From G965233625 sp965233625 (GTDB taxonomy: Bacteria; Planctomycetota; Planctomycetia; Pirellulales; Pirellulaceae): a stretch of DNA of 64,000 nucleotides. Both the position numbers and the translations under genes were made by a program. Where the stretch lies: positions 5,022,001-5,086,000 of the forward strand of contig OZ247499.1 of the NCBI GenBank assembly GCA_965233625.1, read 5' to 3'. Below, piece by piece: positions 43,968 to 52,903 of this stretch. Under the pieces are notes generated by a model, which saw only the letters and a list, made by a program, of their open reading frames with translations, did no database searches and was not told the origin of the DNA. Numbering within the stretch: the first letter of the stretch is position 1; each line of letters starts with the position of its first letter.

Positions 43968-45626
43968 ATGGCTGAGTCAACGGAGGGGAAGAAGGGCGGT
44001 CATGGGCGGCTGACCATTGCGATTGTGGTGGCGATTATCGCCGCAATTGTGCTGGCGCTGGTGCTGCCACATGTGGCGATGTCGCTGGAATTGGGCGGCG
44101 AAATCTTCCTACGTCTGTTGCAGATGGTCGTGGTGCCGCTGGTGATGGCCAGCGTGATGAGCGGCATTCTGGGTCTGGGCGATGTCCGCAAGCTGGGCCG
44201 ACCGGGCGGCGCCGCGATTGCGTATTACATGACCACCACGGTGCTGGCTGTGGCGACCGGTATTCTGGTGGTGAATATCATCCGGCCCGGTGTCGGCATC
44301 GATCCCAAGCTGGTTGCAGACGCCCGGCAGGAGGGCGGCAAGCAGGTCCGCAAAGTGCAGGAATCCATGCATGGCGGCGGCAGCGCCGTGCAGTTCGACA
44401 AACTGCCTACCGCCTACAAGTCAGGCTATAGCGATCCGCTGGAACTTCCTGACGAGCACGAGCAGGTCATCGAAATCACCGTGGTGCAACGCGGCGATGC
44501 AGAAGAACCTGCCACCGCCGTGATTCAAACCAGCCGGGACGGCAAGACCTTCAAACGCACCGATGACTATTTTAAAGTCAGCCGGGAGCAGGGACGCCAC
44601 GAATACAGCCAGTTGCTGCCGCACGACGCCAAGTATGTACGACTGAAGTACACGGCGCAGCAGGGCGACGATTCAAGCAGCATCATCTCCGCCAATGTCG
44701 TCCGCGGCCCGCCCACCATTTACGACATCATGCACAACCTGGTGCTGATGCTGTTCACCAGCAACCTGCTGGAGTCGATGGTAGAGATCAACCTGCTGCC
44801 TTTGATTGTGTTCAGCATCGTCTTCGCCGGGATGCTGACCACGATGGGTAAGAAGTCCGAAGCGATCGCCAACCTGGTCGTCAGCATCAACGACGCCCTG
44901 CTGAGCTTCATCCTGTTGCTGATGAAAGTGGCGCCCGTGGGCATCTTCTGCCTGGTGGCGGCGCGGTTTGGTAAGGCGCAGGCCGATGGCAATCTATTGC
45001 AGTTGTTTGTGGTGCAGTTCTACTACATGGCAACGGTGCTCAGCGGTCTGGGTATTCACTTCTTCATCACGCTGCCTGTCATTTTATATCTGTTGACGCG
45101 GCGTAATCCGTTCAGCTTCCTGGTGCAGATGTCGCAGGCGGTGCTAACGGCGTTTTCGACAGCCAGTTCTACGGCGACGCTGCCGGTGACGATGGAATGT
45201 GCGGAGAAGAACGCGGGCGTATCCAGCCGCTCGACCGAATTCGTGCTGCCACTGGGCGCGACCATCAACATGGATGGCACGGCGTTGTACGAAGCGGCCG
45301 CGGCGATCTTCATCGCCCAGGCGTACGCGCTGGTGGAGCCGAACTTCGAACTGACGCTGGTCAAGCAGTTCACCATCGCCATCACCGCAACGCTGGCCGC
45401 CATCGGCGCCGCCGGCATCCCCGAAGCCGGTCTGGTGACCATGCTCATCGTGCTCAACGCCGTCGGCCTACCGCTGGAACTGATCGGCCTGATTCTACCG
45501 GTCGACTGGTTACTAGACCGCTTCCGCACCGCCGTAAACGCATACGGCGACTCCATCGGCGCCGCCGTGGTGGACAATACCTTCCCGGCGGAAGAAGCAA
45601 CGGCGGGCGAAGTTGTAGAGACGTAG
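43968..45626 (+). CDS. Dicarboxylate/amino-acid:cation symporter (DAACS) with inserted beta-rich domain
   Basis: 552 residues from the ATG at 43968, against about 420-450 for the family. The DAACS core is complete: LRLLQMVVVPLVMASVMSG near the start, TAFSTASSTATLPVTMECAE (serine-rich motif), FVLPLGATINMDGTALYEA and PEAGLVTMLIVLNAVGLPLE. Between residues about 115 and 245 lies an extra soluble region with a discoidin-like pattern (VIQTSRDGKTFKRTDDYFKV, DAKYVRLKYTA). It would import glutamate, aspartate or C4-dicarboxylates with Na+ or H+. The insertion sits in an extracytoplasmic loop and could bind sugar or sense ligand. Confidence 0.93.
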   Translation: MAESTEGKKGGHGRLTIAIVVAIIAAIVLALVLPHVAMSLELGGEIFLRLLQMVVVPLVMASVMSGILGLGDVRKLGRPGGAAIAYYMTTTVLAVATGILVVNIIRPGVGIDPKLVADARQEGGKQVRKVQESMHGGGSAVQFDKLPTAYKSGYSDPLELPDEHEQVIEITVVQRGDAEEPATAVIQTSRDGKTFKRTDDYFKVSREQGRHEYSQLLPHDAKYVRLKYTAQQGDDSSSIISANVVRGPPTIYDIMHNLVLMLFTSNLLESMVEINLLPLIVFSIVFAGMLTTMGKKSEAIANLVVSINDALLSFILLLMKVAPVGIFCLVAARFGKAQADGNLLQLFVVQFYYMATVLSGLGIHFFITLPVILYLLTRRNPFSFLVQMSQAVLTAFSTASSTATLPVTMECAEKNAGVSSRSTEFVLPLGATINMDGTALYEAAAAIFIAQAYALVEPNFELTLVKQFTIAITATLAAIGAAGIPEAGLVTMLIVLNAVGLPLELIGLILPVDWLLDRFRTAVNAYGDSIGAAVVDNTFPAEEATAGEVVET

Positions 45627-45660
45627 CTAGAGGAAACGCCAGACTAAACGAAGGGCGCAC

Positions 45661-46275
45661 ATGGGAATCTACTACGACTTCTATGTCCAGCAACAAACTG
45701 CCGACGGATGGATCGTGCCCGTTGGATTCAAGAATGACCTTGACGGCTCTGATGAAGAGTTGGGTTACTTCGTCTGGTTCAAACATTCGCCGATCTTTTT
45801 TGATGAGTCTGCGATGCTTCCTCTTCATCGGACACGGCCTCCCGAGATTGAAACAACCTCCCTTTACCAGCAGCGAAGCTGGGGCTTCGATGATTCGTCG
45901 TACTACGGATGGATCGGACTGGAAGAAATGCTGATGGACGATTGGGCAGTCACCTACCTCTATGTATCTACCCACGTACCTGAACCTATGGCCTATTTAT
46001 TCATGGACGGAGCTCAGTTATTTCCTGAGAAGGCGTTATTAGAACGTGGCAGCACAGACAAAGATATTTCCGCGTATCTACGAAGCGCAAGCAGACACAT
46101 CATTGATGAACCGATCAAACGCAGAACCTACGCCCGCGACTATCGGGGGTGGGTGGAAGTTAGCTGGAAAGTGTCTGTGGAAGACGTCCTTGGCGAATGG
46201 CGGGTAGCTGAGTTCAAAAAGTTGCGAAGGTTCGGCAGCGATTCTGAGATGCGTATCATTTGCACACGCGGTTAG
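45661..46275 (+). CDS. Hypothetical protein, aromatic-rich, no known family
   Basis: 204 residues with an AAGGG ribosome site. The N-terminus MGIYYDFYVQQQTADGWIVP and mid-segment GYFVWFKHSPIFF suggest a soluble beta-rich protein with many Trp/Tyr residues. Two acidic/aromatic blocks (SSYYGWIGLEEMLMDDWAVT; DYRGWVEVSWKVSVEDVLGE) follow. No signal peptide or membrane segment is seen. It sits 34 bases behind the DAACS gene, so co-transcription is possible. Not recognised; the coding nature rests on length, ribosome site and codon use. Confidence 0.65.
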   Translation: MGIYYDFYVQQQTADGWIVPVGFKNDLDGSDEELGYFVWFKHSPIFFDESAMLPLHRTRPPEIETTSLYQQRSWGFDDSSYYGWIGLEEMLMDDWAVTYLYVSTHVPEPMAYLFMDGAQLFPEKALLERGSTDKDISAYLRSASRHIIDEPIKRRTYARDYRGWVEVSWKVSVEDVLGEWRVAEFKKLRRFGSDSEMRIICTRG

Positions 46276-46350
46276 CAGCGTGGGCTCGAACCAGGATTAG
46301 GCGACCGTTTTTCTGCAGACGTGCGAAGCGTCTGATATTCTAGAAGGCCC

Positions 46351-46421
46351 GTAGGTCAGGCGCCTGCCTGACGAGTGGTTGAACGGGTTACCGCTGCACG
46401 TCAGGCAGGCGCCTGACCTAC
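46351..46421. repeat. Family A repeat, complete 71-bp element with perfect 23-bp arms
   Basis: The left arm GTAGGTCAGGCGCCTGCC continues TGACG (46351-46373). The right arm (46399-46421) is its exact reverse complement, with a 25-base loop between. It is the best-preserved copy of this family and lies in the 189-base gap before the TIGR02604-type gene. Confidence 0.85.
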
Positions 46422-46464
46422 GGATTGGATGAAGTCTTCACCCTTACTAATTCCGGGTTCCTGT

Positions 46465-48708
46465 ATGTTCAAACGCTCTTCTTGGATACTGCTTCTATGC
46501 ATCGCCGTTTGTCTTCCTTCCTCTAAGGTTTCTGCACAGGAGGTGCCTTATCTTACGCCGCAGCAGGCGGTGGATAAGATGACGCTGGTGGATGGCTTTG
46601 AGGTGAAGTTGTTTGCGGGTGAGCCGGATATCGGGCAGCCGATTGCGTTCTGCTTTGACGCCAAGGGGCGGATCTGGGTGGTGGAGAATTACAACTACCG
46701 CACGCGCGGACACCATACGACCGATAACCAGACGAAGCTGGCGATTCTGGAAGATACCGACGGTGACGGCGTCTTTGATAAGAAGAAGTATTTTGCCGAG
46801 AATCTGAAGTTCACTTCCGGCATCGCCATTGGTCATGGCGGCGTGTGGGTGGGTTCGCCGCCGGCGTTGTCGTTCATCCCGGATGCAGATGGTGATGATA
46901 AGCCGGACGGGCCGCCGCAGGTGCTGCTGGATGGCTGGGGAATTAATGACCGGCACGAAACGCTGAACAGTTTTATCTGGGGCCCGGATGGTTGGCTGTA
47001 CGGCTGCCATGGCGTGTTTACAAAATCTAAGGTCGGCAAGCCGGGCGCCGCGGCCAGTGAGCGGCAGTATATCGACGGCGGTATCTGGCGGTTTCATCCC
47101 ACGCGGCATGAGTTTGAAGTCTTCGCCCACGGGCTGTCGAACCCCTGGGGGATCGATTTCAACAAGAACGGGCAACTGTTCGCCACGGCGTGTGTGATTC
47201 CGCATCTGTGGCATGTGGTGCAGGGCGGCTTCTATCACCGGCAGGCCGGCAAGCACATTCACCCCTTTGTGTACAACGACATTAAAACCATCCGGCAGCA
47301 TAAGCATCTGTCCGCCCACGGCGGCGCGCGGTTCTATCTGGCGGATACCTTTGGCAAGAAGCATCGCGACCGTCTGTTCATGTGCAACATCCATCAGCAT
47401 CAGGTGCTGACCGATATTATCGAGCCGAAGGGTTCCGGTTATACCGGCCGGGCCGGTGACGACTTCCTGTCAGCCCACGATAAACAGTGGGTTGGCTTCA
47501 GCGTTGAAACCGGACCCGAAGGCGGCGTGTATATTCTGGACTGGCACGACGAAGATATCTGCGGCCGCAAGCTGGTGCACGCGGGCACAGGCCGCATCTA
47601 CCGCATCATGCCCAAAGGGGCGCAGGGCGTCACGCCGCCTGATCTTCCCGCCAGAAGCGATGCCGAACTGGTCGCCCTGCAACTGCATTCCAACGACTGG
47701 TACGTGCGACAGGCGCGAACCGAACTCGCCGGCCGGGCCGCGGCTGGGAAGCTCGGCGGCGGCGTCGCTGAAGACCTCACGAAGATGCTGCACGCACAGA
47801 CCACTTCCCCCAAACGCCTGCGGGCGCTGTGGGCGCTGCACTGTGTGGGCGGCGCCAGCGAATCGTTGCTGCTGAAACTGCTGGAACACGAAGACCCGCA
47901 ACTGCGTGGCTGGTCGGTTCAACTGCTGTGTGAAAAGAAGGCGCCTTCGGACAAAGCCGTAGAGAAGTTCACCGCGATGGCGGCGGCGGAGAAGTCGCCC
48001 GTCGTGCGGCTGTTTCTGGCCTCGGCTTTGCAACGCATGCCGGCAGAGCAGCGGTGGCCCATCGTCAAAGGGCTGGTGCAGCATGCAGACGATGCGAGTG
48101 ACCACAATCTGCCACTGCTGATCTGGTACGGGCTGGAACCGATTGTGAAGTCGGACCCCAAGCAGGCATTGGCCACGGCACTGACGGGCAAGATTCCGCT
48201 ATTACGGCAATACGTCGCCCGCCGGCTGGCCGCCACCGCCAGCACCTCGACCACCAAAAACGACGGCAGCAGCACCGATGCCAAAGCGCTGACGGCCACG
48301 CTGCAGAAAGTGGCGTCGGGCTTTACGATTGCGGCCAGTGGCGAGGGCGGCGTGAAGTTTCATCCGGCTTTCCGCAACCGTGCGGCGGTGCAGACCCACC
48401 CTCTCGATCGCAAGACGCCTTCCGTGATTCAGCGTACACTTGAGTTGCCGGGTAATGGTAGTTCGCAGCTGCTGATCGGCGTCAGCCATCATCCGCACGG
48501 CGATTTTCAACTGGTGGTGACGGTCAACGGCAAACCCCTGACGGACCAGATCATTCAGTCGAAGACCGTTGAAAACGAGTGGGCGGATATCAAACTGGAT
48601 CTGTCGGCTTACGCCGGACAACGCATCGCACTTCGCATCGAAAACAAGGCCAACGACTGGCGGAATGAATGGGCTTACTTCAGCCACATTAAAATTGTCA
48701 GTCCGTAA
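46465..48708 (+). CDS. TIGR02604-type membrane-bound dehydrogenase beta-propeller with HEAT repeats
   Basis: 747 residues from the ATG at 46465, with a signal peptide (about 1-24). The N-terminal propeller (about 35-380) has the planctomycete TIGR02604 signs: VDGFEVKLFAGEPDIGQPIA, GRIWVVENYNYRTRG, LEDTDGDGVFDKKKYFAENL, FIWGPDGWLYGCHGVF and VYILDWHDEDICGRK. HEAT-like helical repeats follow (about 400-610), then a C-terminal beta-sandwich (about 640-745). The CxxCH haem motif that ends many relatives is absent. Probably an exported, possibly PQQ/glucose-dehydrogenase-like protein; the substrate is unknown. The gene before a small LamG-like protein and the PhoD gene suggests a shared export unit. 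Confidence 0.88.
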   Translation: MFKRSSWILLLCIAVCLPSSKVSAQEVPYLTPQQAVDKMTLVDGFEVKLFAGEPDIGQPIAFCFDAKGRIWVVENYNYRTRGHHTTDNQTKLAILEDTDGDGVFDKKKYFAENLKFTSGIAIGHGGVWVGSPPALSFIPDADGDDKPDGPPQVLLDGWGINDRHETLNSFIWGPDGWLYGCHGVFTKSKVGKPGAAASERQYIDGGIWRFHPTRHEFEVFAHGLSNPWGIDFNKNGQLFATACVIPHLWHVVQGGFYHRQAGKHIHPFVYNDIKTIRQHKHLSAHGGARFYLADTFGKKHRDRLFMCNIHQHQVLTDIIEPKGSGYTGRAGDDFLSAHDKQWVGFSVETGPEGGVYILDWHDEDICGRKLVHAGTGRIYRIMPKGAQGVTPPDLPARSDAELVALQLHSNDWYVRQARTELAGRAAAGKLGGGVAEDLTKMLHAQTTSPKRLRALWALHCVGGASESLLLKLLEHEDPQLRGWSVQLLCEKKAPSDKAVEKFTAMAAAEKSPVVRLFLASALQRMPAEQRWPIVKGLVQHADDASDHNLPLLIWYGLEPIVKSDPKQALATALTGKIPLLRQYVARRLAATASTSTTKNDGSSTDAKALTATLQKVASGFTIAASGEGGVKFHPAFRNRAAVQTHPLDRKTPSVIQRTLELPGNGSSQLLIGVSHHPHGDFQLVVTVNGKPLTDQIIQSKTVENEWADIKLDLSAYAGQRIALRIENKANDWRNEWAYFSHIKIVSP

Positions 48709-48736
48709 CACCAAGCTTCACAACAGGATTATCCCG

Positions 48737-49459
48737 ATGAAAACCATCATCGCTTTACCGCTGTTCACACTCGTTCTACTTGGCCTCCATGCATCGCTGC
48801 GTGCGGATGAACGGACGCTGATTTTCTCGGACGATTTTGAACGCAAAGAATCGCAGGAGAAAAAGGACGAGCCTGGCAACGGCTGGAGCACCAACAGCGC
48901 GTGGCGCGCCGGCGGCAACAAGCAGGTGGATCTGAAAGACGGCGCGATGTATATCTACATGCACAAAGACGCCGATCACGCCGTTTCTGTCCGGCACGAT
49001 GCGGAATTCACCAACGGTGAAGTCGAGGCACGCATCAAGTTGGAAAATCCGAAGGATACCTTCACGCTGAACTTTGCGGACGCAAAGTTGAAGACGGTGC
49101 ACGCCGGGCATCTTTTCAAAGTGACCACCGGCCTGAAGAAGCTGGAAATCGCCGACCTGAAGACGGGCGTCATGGATCTGGAAATCCGCAAGGCGCGGAT
49201 GGCCGGCAAGCTAACGCCGCAGCAGCAGAAGATGCTGGCGACCAAAAAGAAAAGCTTCCCCGTCAAACTGCAGCAAGGCAAATGGTCTTCGCTAAAAGTC
49301 ACCATCACCGGCGATACGATCACGGCGTATCTAGACGGCCGTGAGGTAGGTTCGTTTCAGTCCGAAGGTTTCGCCCACCCCACGAAACGTATGCTACGCT
49401 TGTCCGTGCCAAAACAGGCCGTGGTGGATGACCTGAAAATCTACGCGATCAAGCCGTAG
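48737..49459 (+). CDS. Secreted concanavalin-like (LamG/DUF1080-type) protein
   Basis: 240 residues from the ATG at 48737 with a signal peptide (about 1-23). The beta-jelly-roll pattern is TLIFSDDFERKESQEKKDEP, then GAMYIYMHKDADHAVSVRHD, VEARIKLENPKDTFTLNFAD, WSSLKVTITGDTITAYLDGR and the final LRLSVPKQAVVDDLKIYAI. An internal Lys/Gln-rich helix (about 155-185) is unusual. Such domains bind or cut carbohydrates. It starts 28 bases after the TIGR02604-type gene and is probably co-transcribed with it. Confidence 0.8.
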   Translation: MKTIIALPLFTLVLLGLHASLRADERTLIFSDDFERKESQEKKDEPGNGWSTNSAWRAGGNKQVDLKDGAMYIYMHKDADHAVSVRHDAEFTNGEVEARIKLENPKDTFTLNFADAKLKTVHAGHLFKVTTGLKKLEIADLKTGVMDLEIRKARMAGKLTPQQQKMLATKKKSFPVKLQQGKWSSLKVTITGDTITAYLDGREVGSFQSEGFAHPTKRMLRLSVPKQAVVDDLKIYAIKP

Positions 49460-49485
49460 CCTTAAGCCTGCGAAAACAAGTACGA

Positions 49486-49626
49486 AAACCAACCCGAAGC
49501 GCGAGCGAGGGGCGCCGGTCGTTGGAACGCACCGCCCGTTGAAGTGACGTGCAACAGCGAGAAGTGGCAAAAGCCTTGTTCTAGCATCCATGCCAAACGT
49601 CCCTCGCTCGCGCTTCGGGTTGGTGT
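49486..49626 (+). repeat. Family B repeat, copy 2 (about 141 bp)
   Basis: The left end is CCAACCCGAAGCGCGAGCGA plus GGGGCG (49489-49514). The right end, CGTCCCTCGCTCGCGCTTCG plus GGTTGGT (49598-49624), is its near reverse complement. The interior holds CGCCGGTCG and CCCGTTGAAGTGAC, related to copies 1 and 3. A short minus-strand ORF over it (TNPKRERG...) is a translation of the repeat, not a gene. Confidence 0.82.
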
Positions 49627-49675
49627 AAACTCTTCTAAACACCAAGCTTTACACCTTTAGTCTTACGGAAAAAGT

Positions 49676-51538
49676 ATGAAACGTTTCGTTCTAAGCCTGA
49701 CAGTGCTTACCGCGGTGCTGGCGACAGCATTACCCTGTGCAGCGCAGCGCAAGGCGCCGCCGCGGGCGATCAATCTGGATGTGCCGCGCGACAAGGTGAT
49801 TGCTGCCGCGCTTTATACCGTGCACAAGGGCACGCTGAAGCTGAACGCGCAGTTGTTTCCGCTGAAGGAAGGCGAACCACGCGACGTGCGTCTGGAACTG
49901 AAAGACGGCGACAACTGGAAAGAAGTCGCCAGCGTGAAGGTCCGCGACAATGAATATGGCAACGCCCGTCAGGATCGCAGCTGGACGGCGTTGTTCCGCG
50001 TGGAGAACTGGGACGAAACGAAGGACGTTCCCTACCGCGTGCGGCACGGTGAGAAGGCCGTCTTTGAAGGGCTGATCCGTAAGAACCCCGTCGATAAGAA
50101 AGAGATTGTTGTCGCGGCGTTCACCGGCAACTCAATCAGTAAGAGCCACGGCGGCGATATTTCGCGGCAGGACCTGGTGGATAACATCAAACGCGCCGAC
50201 GCGGATCTGCTCTTCTTCTCAGGCGATCAGGTCTACAACCACACGCGTCATTACGAGTACTGGGTGAAGTTCTGCCTGGACTTTGCCGACGTGATGAAAG
50301 ACCGGCCCACCGTTTCTATCCCCGATGATCACGACGTCGGCCAGCCGAACCTGTGGGGGCAGAACGGCAAAGTCTCGCGCGAATCCGGCGCCACCGATGG
50401 CGGTTACGCGATGCCCGCGCAGTATGTGAAAGAGGTGGAGCACGCCCAGACGGCCAACCTGCCCGACCCGTACGATCCGGCGCCCATCGAGCAGGGCATC
50501 GGCGTGTATTACACCAGCTTGAACTGGGGCCGGATCAGCTTCGCGATTCTGGAAGACCGCAAATTCAAAACAGGCCCCAAAGGACAAGGCGCCGGCAAGG
50601 GTGGCGCCGACCGGGCCGACCATGTGAAGACACCTGACTTCGATGTGACGAAGATTGACCGCCCCGGTCTGAAGCTGCTCGGCGACCGGCAGTTGAAATT
50701 TCTGGATGCGTGGGGGCAAGACTGGGAAGGCGCAGACTTTAAGGTGGCGCTGTCGCAGACCATCTTCTGTGGCGGAGCGCATATCCACGGCAAAGTGGGC
50801 GGCCGGCTGTATGGCGATCTGGATTCGAACGGCTGGCCACAGACGGGCCGCAACAAGGCGGTGGATCTGATGCGGAAGTCGTACGCGTTGCACCTGGCGG
50901 GCGATCAGCATCTGGCCACGGTGTTCCATCACGGCGTCGAAGATTTCGGCGATGCGAACTATTCGTTCTGTGTGCCCTCGATTGCGAATCTGTACCTGCG
51001 ATGGTGGGAGCCGCTAAAAGCAGGCGGAAACCGCAAGCCAGGACAAGGTCCGATTTATGGCGAACATCTGGATACCTTCGGCAATCACGTTACTTGCATC
51101 GCCGTTGCCAACCCTGATAAACGGCCCGCCAATGGCGATAAGCTGACAACGCGGGCGGCTGGCTTTGGCATCGTGCGGCTGAACAAAGAGAACCGAAAGA
51201 TCACCATGACGTGCTGGCCACGTAATGTGAACATCGCCGCTGCTGACGCCAAGCCCTATCCCGGCTGGCCGGTAACCATCGACCAGACCGATAACTACGG
51301 CCGCAAAGCCGTGGCGCATCTGCCCACGTTGCAGATCACCGGCGCCAAAGATCCCGTGGTAAAAGTGATCGATCAGGCAACTGGCCAGTGGGTGTACGCG
51401 CTCCGCATTCAAGGCGATAGCTTCCAGCCCAAGGTCTTCAAGAAAGGCGTTTACACGGTGGAAGTGAATGGCAAAGCCTTCAAAGGCATCGAAGCCACCA
51501 AGCTGAATGACCCGGCTGTGCTGAAGATTAAGCTTTAG
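49676..51538 (+). CDS. Secreted PhoD-like metallophosphatase
   Basis: 620 residues with a signal peptide (about 1-23). An N-terminal Ig-like domain (about 40-135) precedes the metallophosphatase core: VAAFTGNSISKSHGGDISRQ, DLLFFSGDQVYNHTRHYEYW (Asp for metal), TVSIPDDHDVGQPNLWGQNG (Asp-Asp-His-Asp), ALHLAGDQHLATVFHHGV (His cluster). The C-terminal part (about 520-615) is a beta domain. Such exported enzymes release phosphate from esters and may help phosphate scavenging. No Pho-box was seen upstream; instead a family B repeat is there. Length and domain order fit planctomycete PhoD-like proteins. Confidence 0.9.
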   Translation: MKRFVLSLTVLTAVLATALPCAAQRKAPPRAINLDVPRDKVIAAALYTVHKGTLKLNAQLFPLKEGEPRDVRLELKDGDNWKEVASVKVRDNEYGNARQDRSWTALFRVENWDETKDVPYRVRHGEKAVFEGLIRKNPVDKKEIVVAAFTGNSISKSHGGDISRQDLVDNIKRADADLLFFSGDQVYNHTRHYEYWVKFCLDFADVMKDRPTVSIPDDHDVGQPNLWGQNGKVSRESGATDGGYAMPAQYVKEVEHAQTANLPDPYDPAPIEQGIGVYYTSLNWGRISFAILEDRKFKTGPKGQGAGKGGADRADHVKTPDFDVTKIDRPGLKLLGDRQLKFLDAWGQDWEGADFKVALSQTIFCGGAHIHGKVGGRLYGDLDSNGWPQTGRNKAVDLMRKSYALHLAGDQHLATVFHHGVEDFGDANYSFCVPSIANLYLRWWEPLKAGGNRKPGQGPIYGEHLDTFGNHVTCIAVANPDKRPANGDKLTTRAAGFGIVRLNKENRKITMTCWPRNVNIAAADAKPYPGWPVTIDQTDNYGRKAVAHLPTLQITGAKDPVVKVIDQATGQWVYALRIQGDSFQPKVFKKGVYTVEVNGKAFKGIEATKLNDPAVLKIKL

Positions 51539-51556
51539 AAGGTAGAGGTTGCCTGT

Positions 51557-51580
51557 ATTATGTTGTGGCAACAACATAAT
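51557..51580 (+). terminator. Hairpin after the PhoD-like gene
   Basis: ATTATGTTGT (51557-51566) and ACAACATAAT (51571-51580) form a perfect 10-bp inverted repeat with a 4-base loop, 18 bases after the stop codon. It is AT-rich and lacks a T-run, so termination strength is uncertain. A family C repeat begins immediately after it. Confidence 0.55.
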
Positions 51581-51758
51581 CCCTCTTCGCCCCTCTGGGG
51601 AGAAGACAGGCCGTCAGGCCAGATGAGGGGGATTCCGCCATCTACTTCCAAAAAGTCACAAGAAGCTATTGTCGTCCGGTTCACGCTCCGCAACGCGTTG
51701 ATAAAGGACGGATTCTGTACCCCCTCACCCTAGCCCTCTCCCCAGAGGGGCGAGGGGA
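51581..51758. repeat. Family C repeat, copy 2 (178 bp)
   Basis: The left arm is CCCTCTTCGCCCCTCTGGGG plus AGAAGACAGGCCGTCAGGCC. The right arm is CCCCCTCACCCTAGCCCTCT plus CCCCAGAGGGGCGAGGGG. The interior is unrelated to the sufB-sufD copy. It lies between the convergent PhoD-like and cyclic-nucleotide-binding genes. Confidence 0.75.
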
Positions 51759-51820
51759 CAATATGTGGCGATTAGACAACGCCACAACATCGTATCTGCA
51801 CCCTCAGGCAGTACGCGAAT

Positions 51821-52819
51821 CTACTCTTCCGCGTTAGCGTCTACGATAGCGCGGCAGAGGGCGGCCCAGTCCGTTACATGGTGCGGCCTGATGGCGCCGT
51901 CTGATTCGGCGCTAGCGACGGCGACGCCGCTGCGGACAAGATACGCAGCGGTGGCGGGCTGGTTGGTGTGGCAGATGGCCTGACCCGGCTGAATGACTTC
52001 AAATTCCAGTTGCTGGGCGATGCGTTGCAGCTTCGCCTCATCGGCGTCTTGCAGCCCCGGAAGGCTCCGCAGATGTGGCAGCAGGCCGCGGCGGCGGTAG
52101 TGTTTATCCACCACTTCGCGGTAGCCCGGGTCGATTTGTACGGCTTGCAAGAAGACGGGCGTGAACTCCATCACCAGGCAGTTCGCGGCGGCAACCAGCG
52201 TGGCGGCCCGCGGCGTGCCGAGGTTGCAGCTCATTTCGCCGTAGACTTCGCCCTGGTAACAGTTCATGGTGAACGTGGCGCCGTCGATATCCGCCGGTCC
52301 ATCGCTGGCGATAGCACGCGGGCGTGATGCTTCTTTTCCGCCAAAGAGTTTTGACTTCCACTTCGAGACAAACCCACCGCCCTCCTGTTGCGGCGTGGCG
52401 GTCTGTGCGCCGGTTACGTGCGCGGTGGCTGCCAGCCGGGGTTTGCCGCTGCCGGAGTTCAGCTCTTCTTCAATGGCCAGCACATCCGCCTCGGCTGCGG
52501 CAAGTTGTGCGCGTGTGGTGTCGATAATTTCCGGCTGCGAGGGGGAAGTCAGTTTCTTACGCCAGCGGGCAATCTGCGACTTCCGCAGGATCAACGCATC
52601 TTCAGACCGCAACAGGTAAAAACCCGTACCGCCGGGGTCCGCCTGCTGGCAGATAATATTGCCTGGAGTGAACCGCCGCAGCGCCATCTGGTTCCGCATG
52701 GCTTTATCGGCAGGCGGATTCTGCAGGTTGCTGGTGATCTCCAGCAGGGCGAGGTGTTCTGCGATCAGAAACGTATCCTCGCGGCGGAGGGTGAGTAGAT
52801 TGGCGTTATTTGCAGACAT
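51821..52819 (-). CDS. Cyclic-nucleotide-binding-domain protein with split domain
   Basis: 332 residues from the ATG at 52819. A first cNMP-binding domain is interrupted: its beginning (ALRRFTPGNIICQQADPGGT, then FYLLRSEDALIL) is at about 45-80, and its phosphate-binding cassette (YQGEVYGEMSCNLGTPRAAT, then LVAAANCLVME) resumes near 185. The 100 residues between are charged and helical, with a Gly-rich end. A second, shorter domain (FEVIQPGQAICHTNQPATAA, YLVRSGVAVAS) follows. No DNA-binding domain is seen. It is the last gene of a three-gene minus-strand run (kinase, LRR, this), 84 bases after the LRR gene. Confidence 0.83.
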   Translation of the reverse strand: MSANNANLLTLRREDTFLIAEHLALLEITSNLQNPPADKAMRNQMALRRFTPGNIICQQADPGGTGFYLLRSEDALILRKSQIARWRKKLTSPSQPEIIDTTRAQLAAAEADVLAIEEELNSGSGKPRLAATAHVTGAQTATPQQEGGGFVSKWKSKLFGGKEASRPRAIASDGPADIDGATFTMNCYQGEVYGEMSCNLGTPRAATLVAAANCLVMEFTPVFLQAVQIDPGYREVVDKHYRRRGLLPHLRSLPGLQDADEAKLQRIAQQLEFEVIQPGQAICHTNQPATAAYLVRSGVAVASAESDGAIRPHHVTDWAALCRAIVDANAEE

Positions 52820-52903
52820 AACCTTCGCCTTGGCCGCGGCGGGAAAATACAACGTCTATCTTTATTGTAATTCACGCACCGTGGAAGTGTTTCCGCTGCG
52901 CGA

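Noticed and set aside
46316..46334. CAGACG/CGTCTG hairpin as a terminator
   Set aside because: The T-run lies on the wrong side of the stem for the + strand gene that ends at 46275.
49394..49645. Small ORF with TNPKRERG peptide
   Set aside because: It is the translation of the family B inverted repeat and the end of the neighbouring gene; such peptides recur wherever the repeat does.
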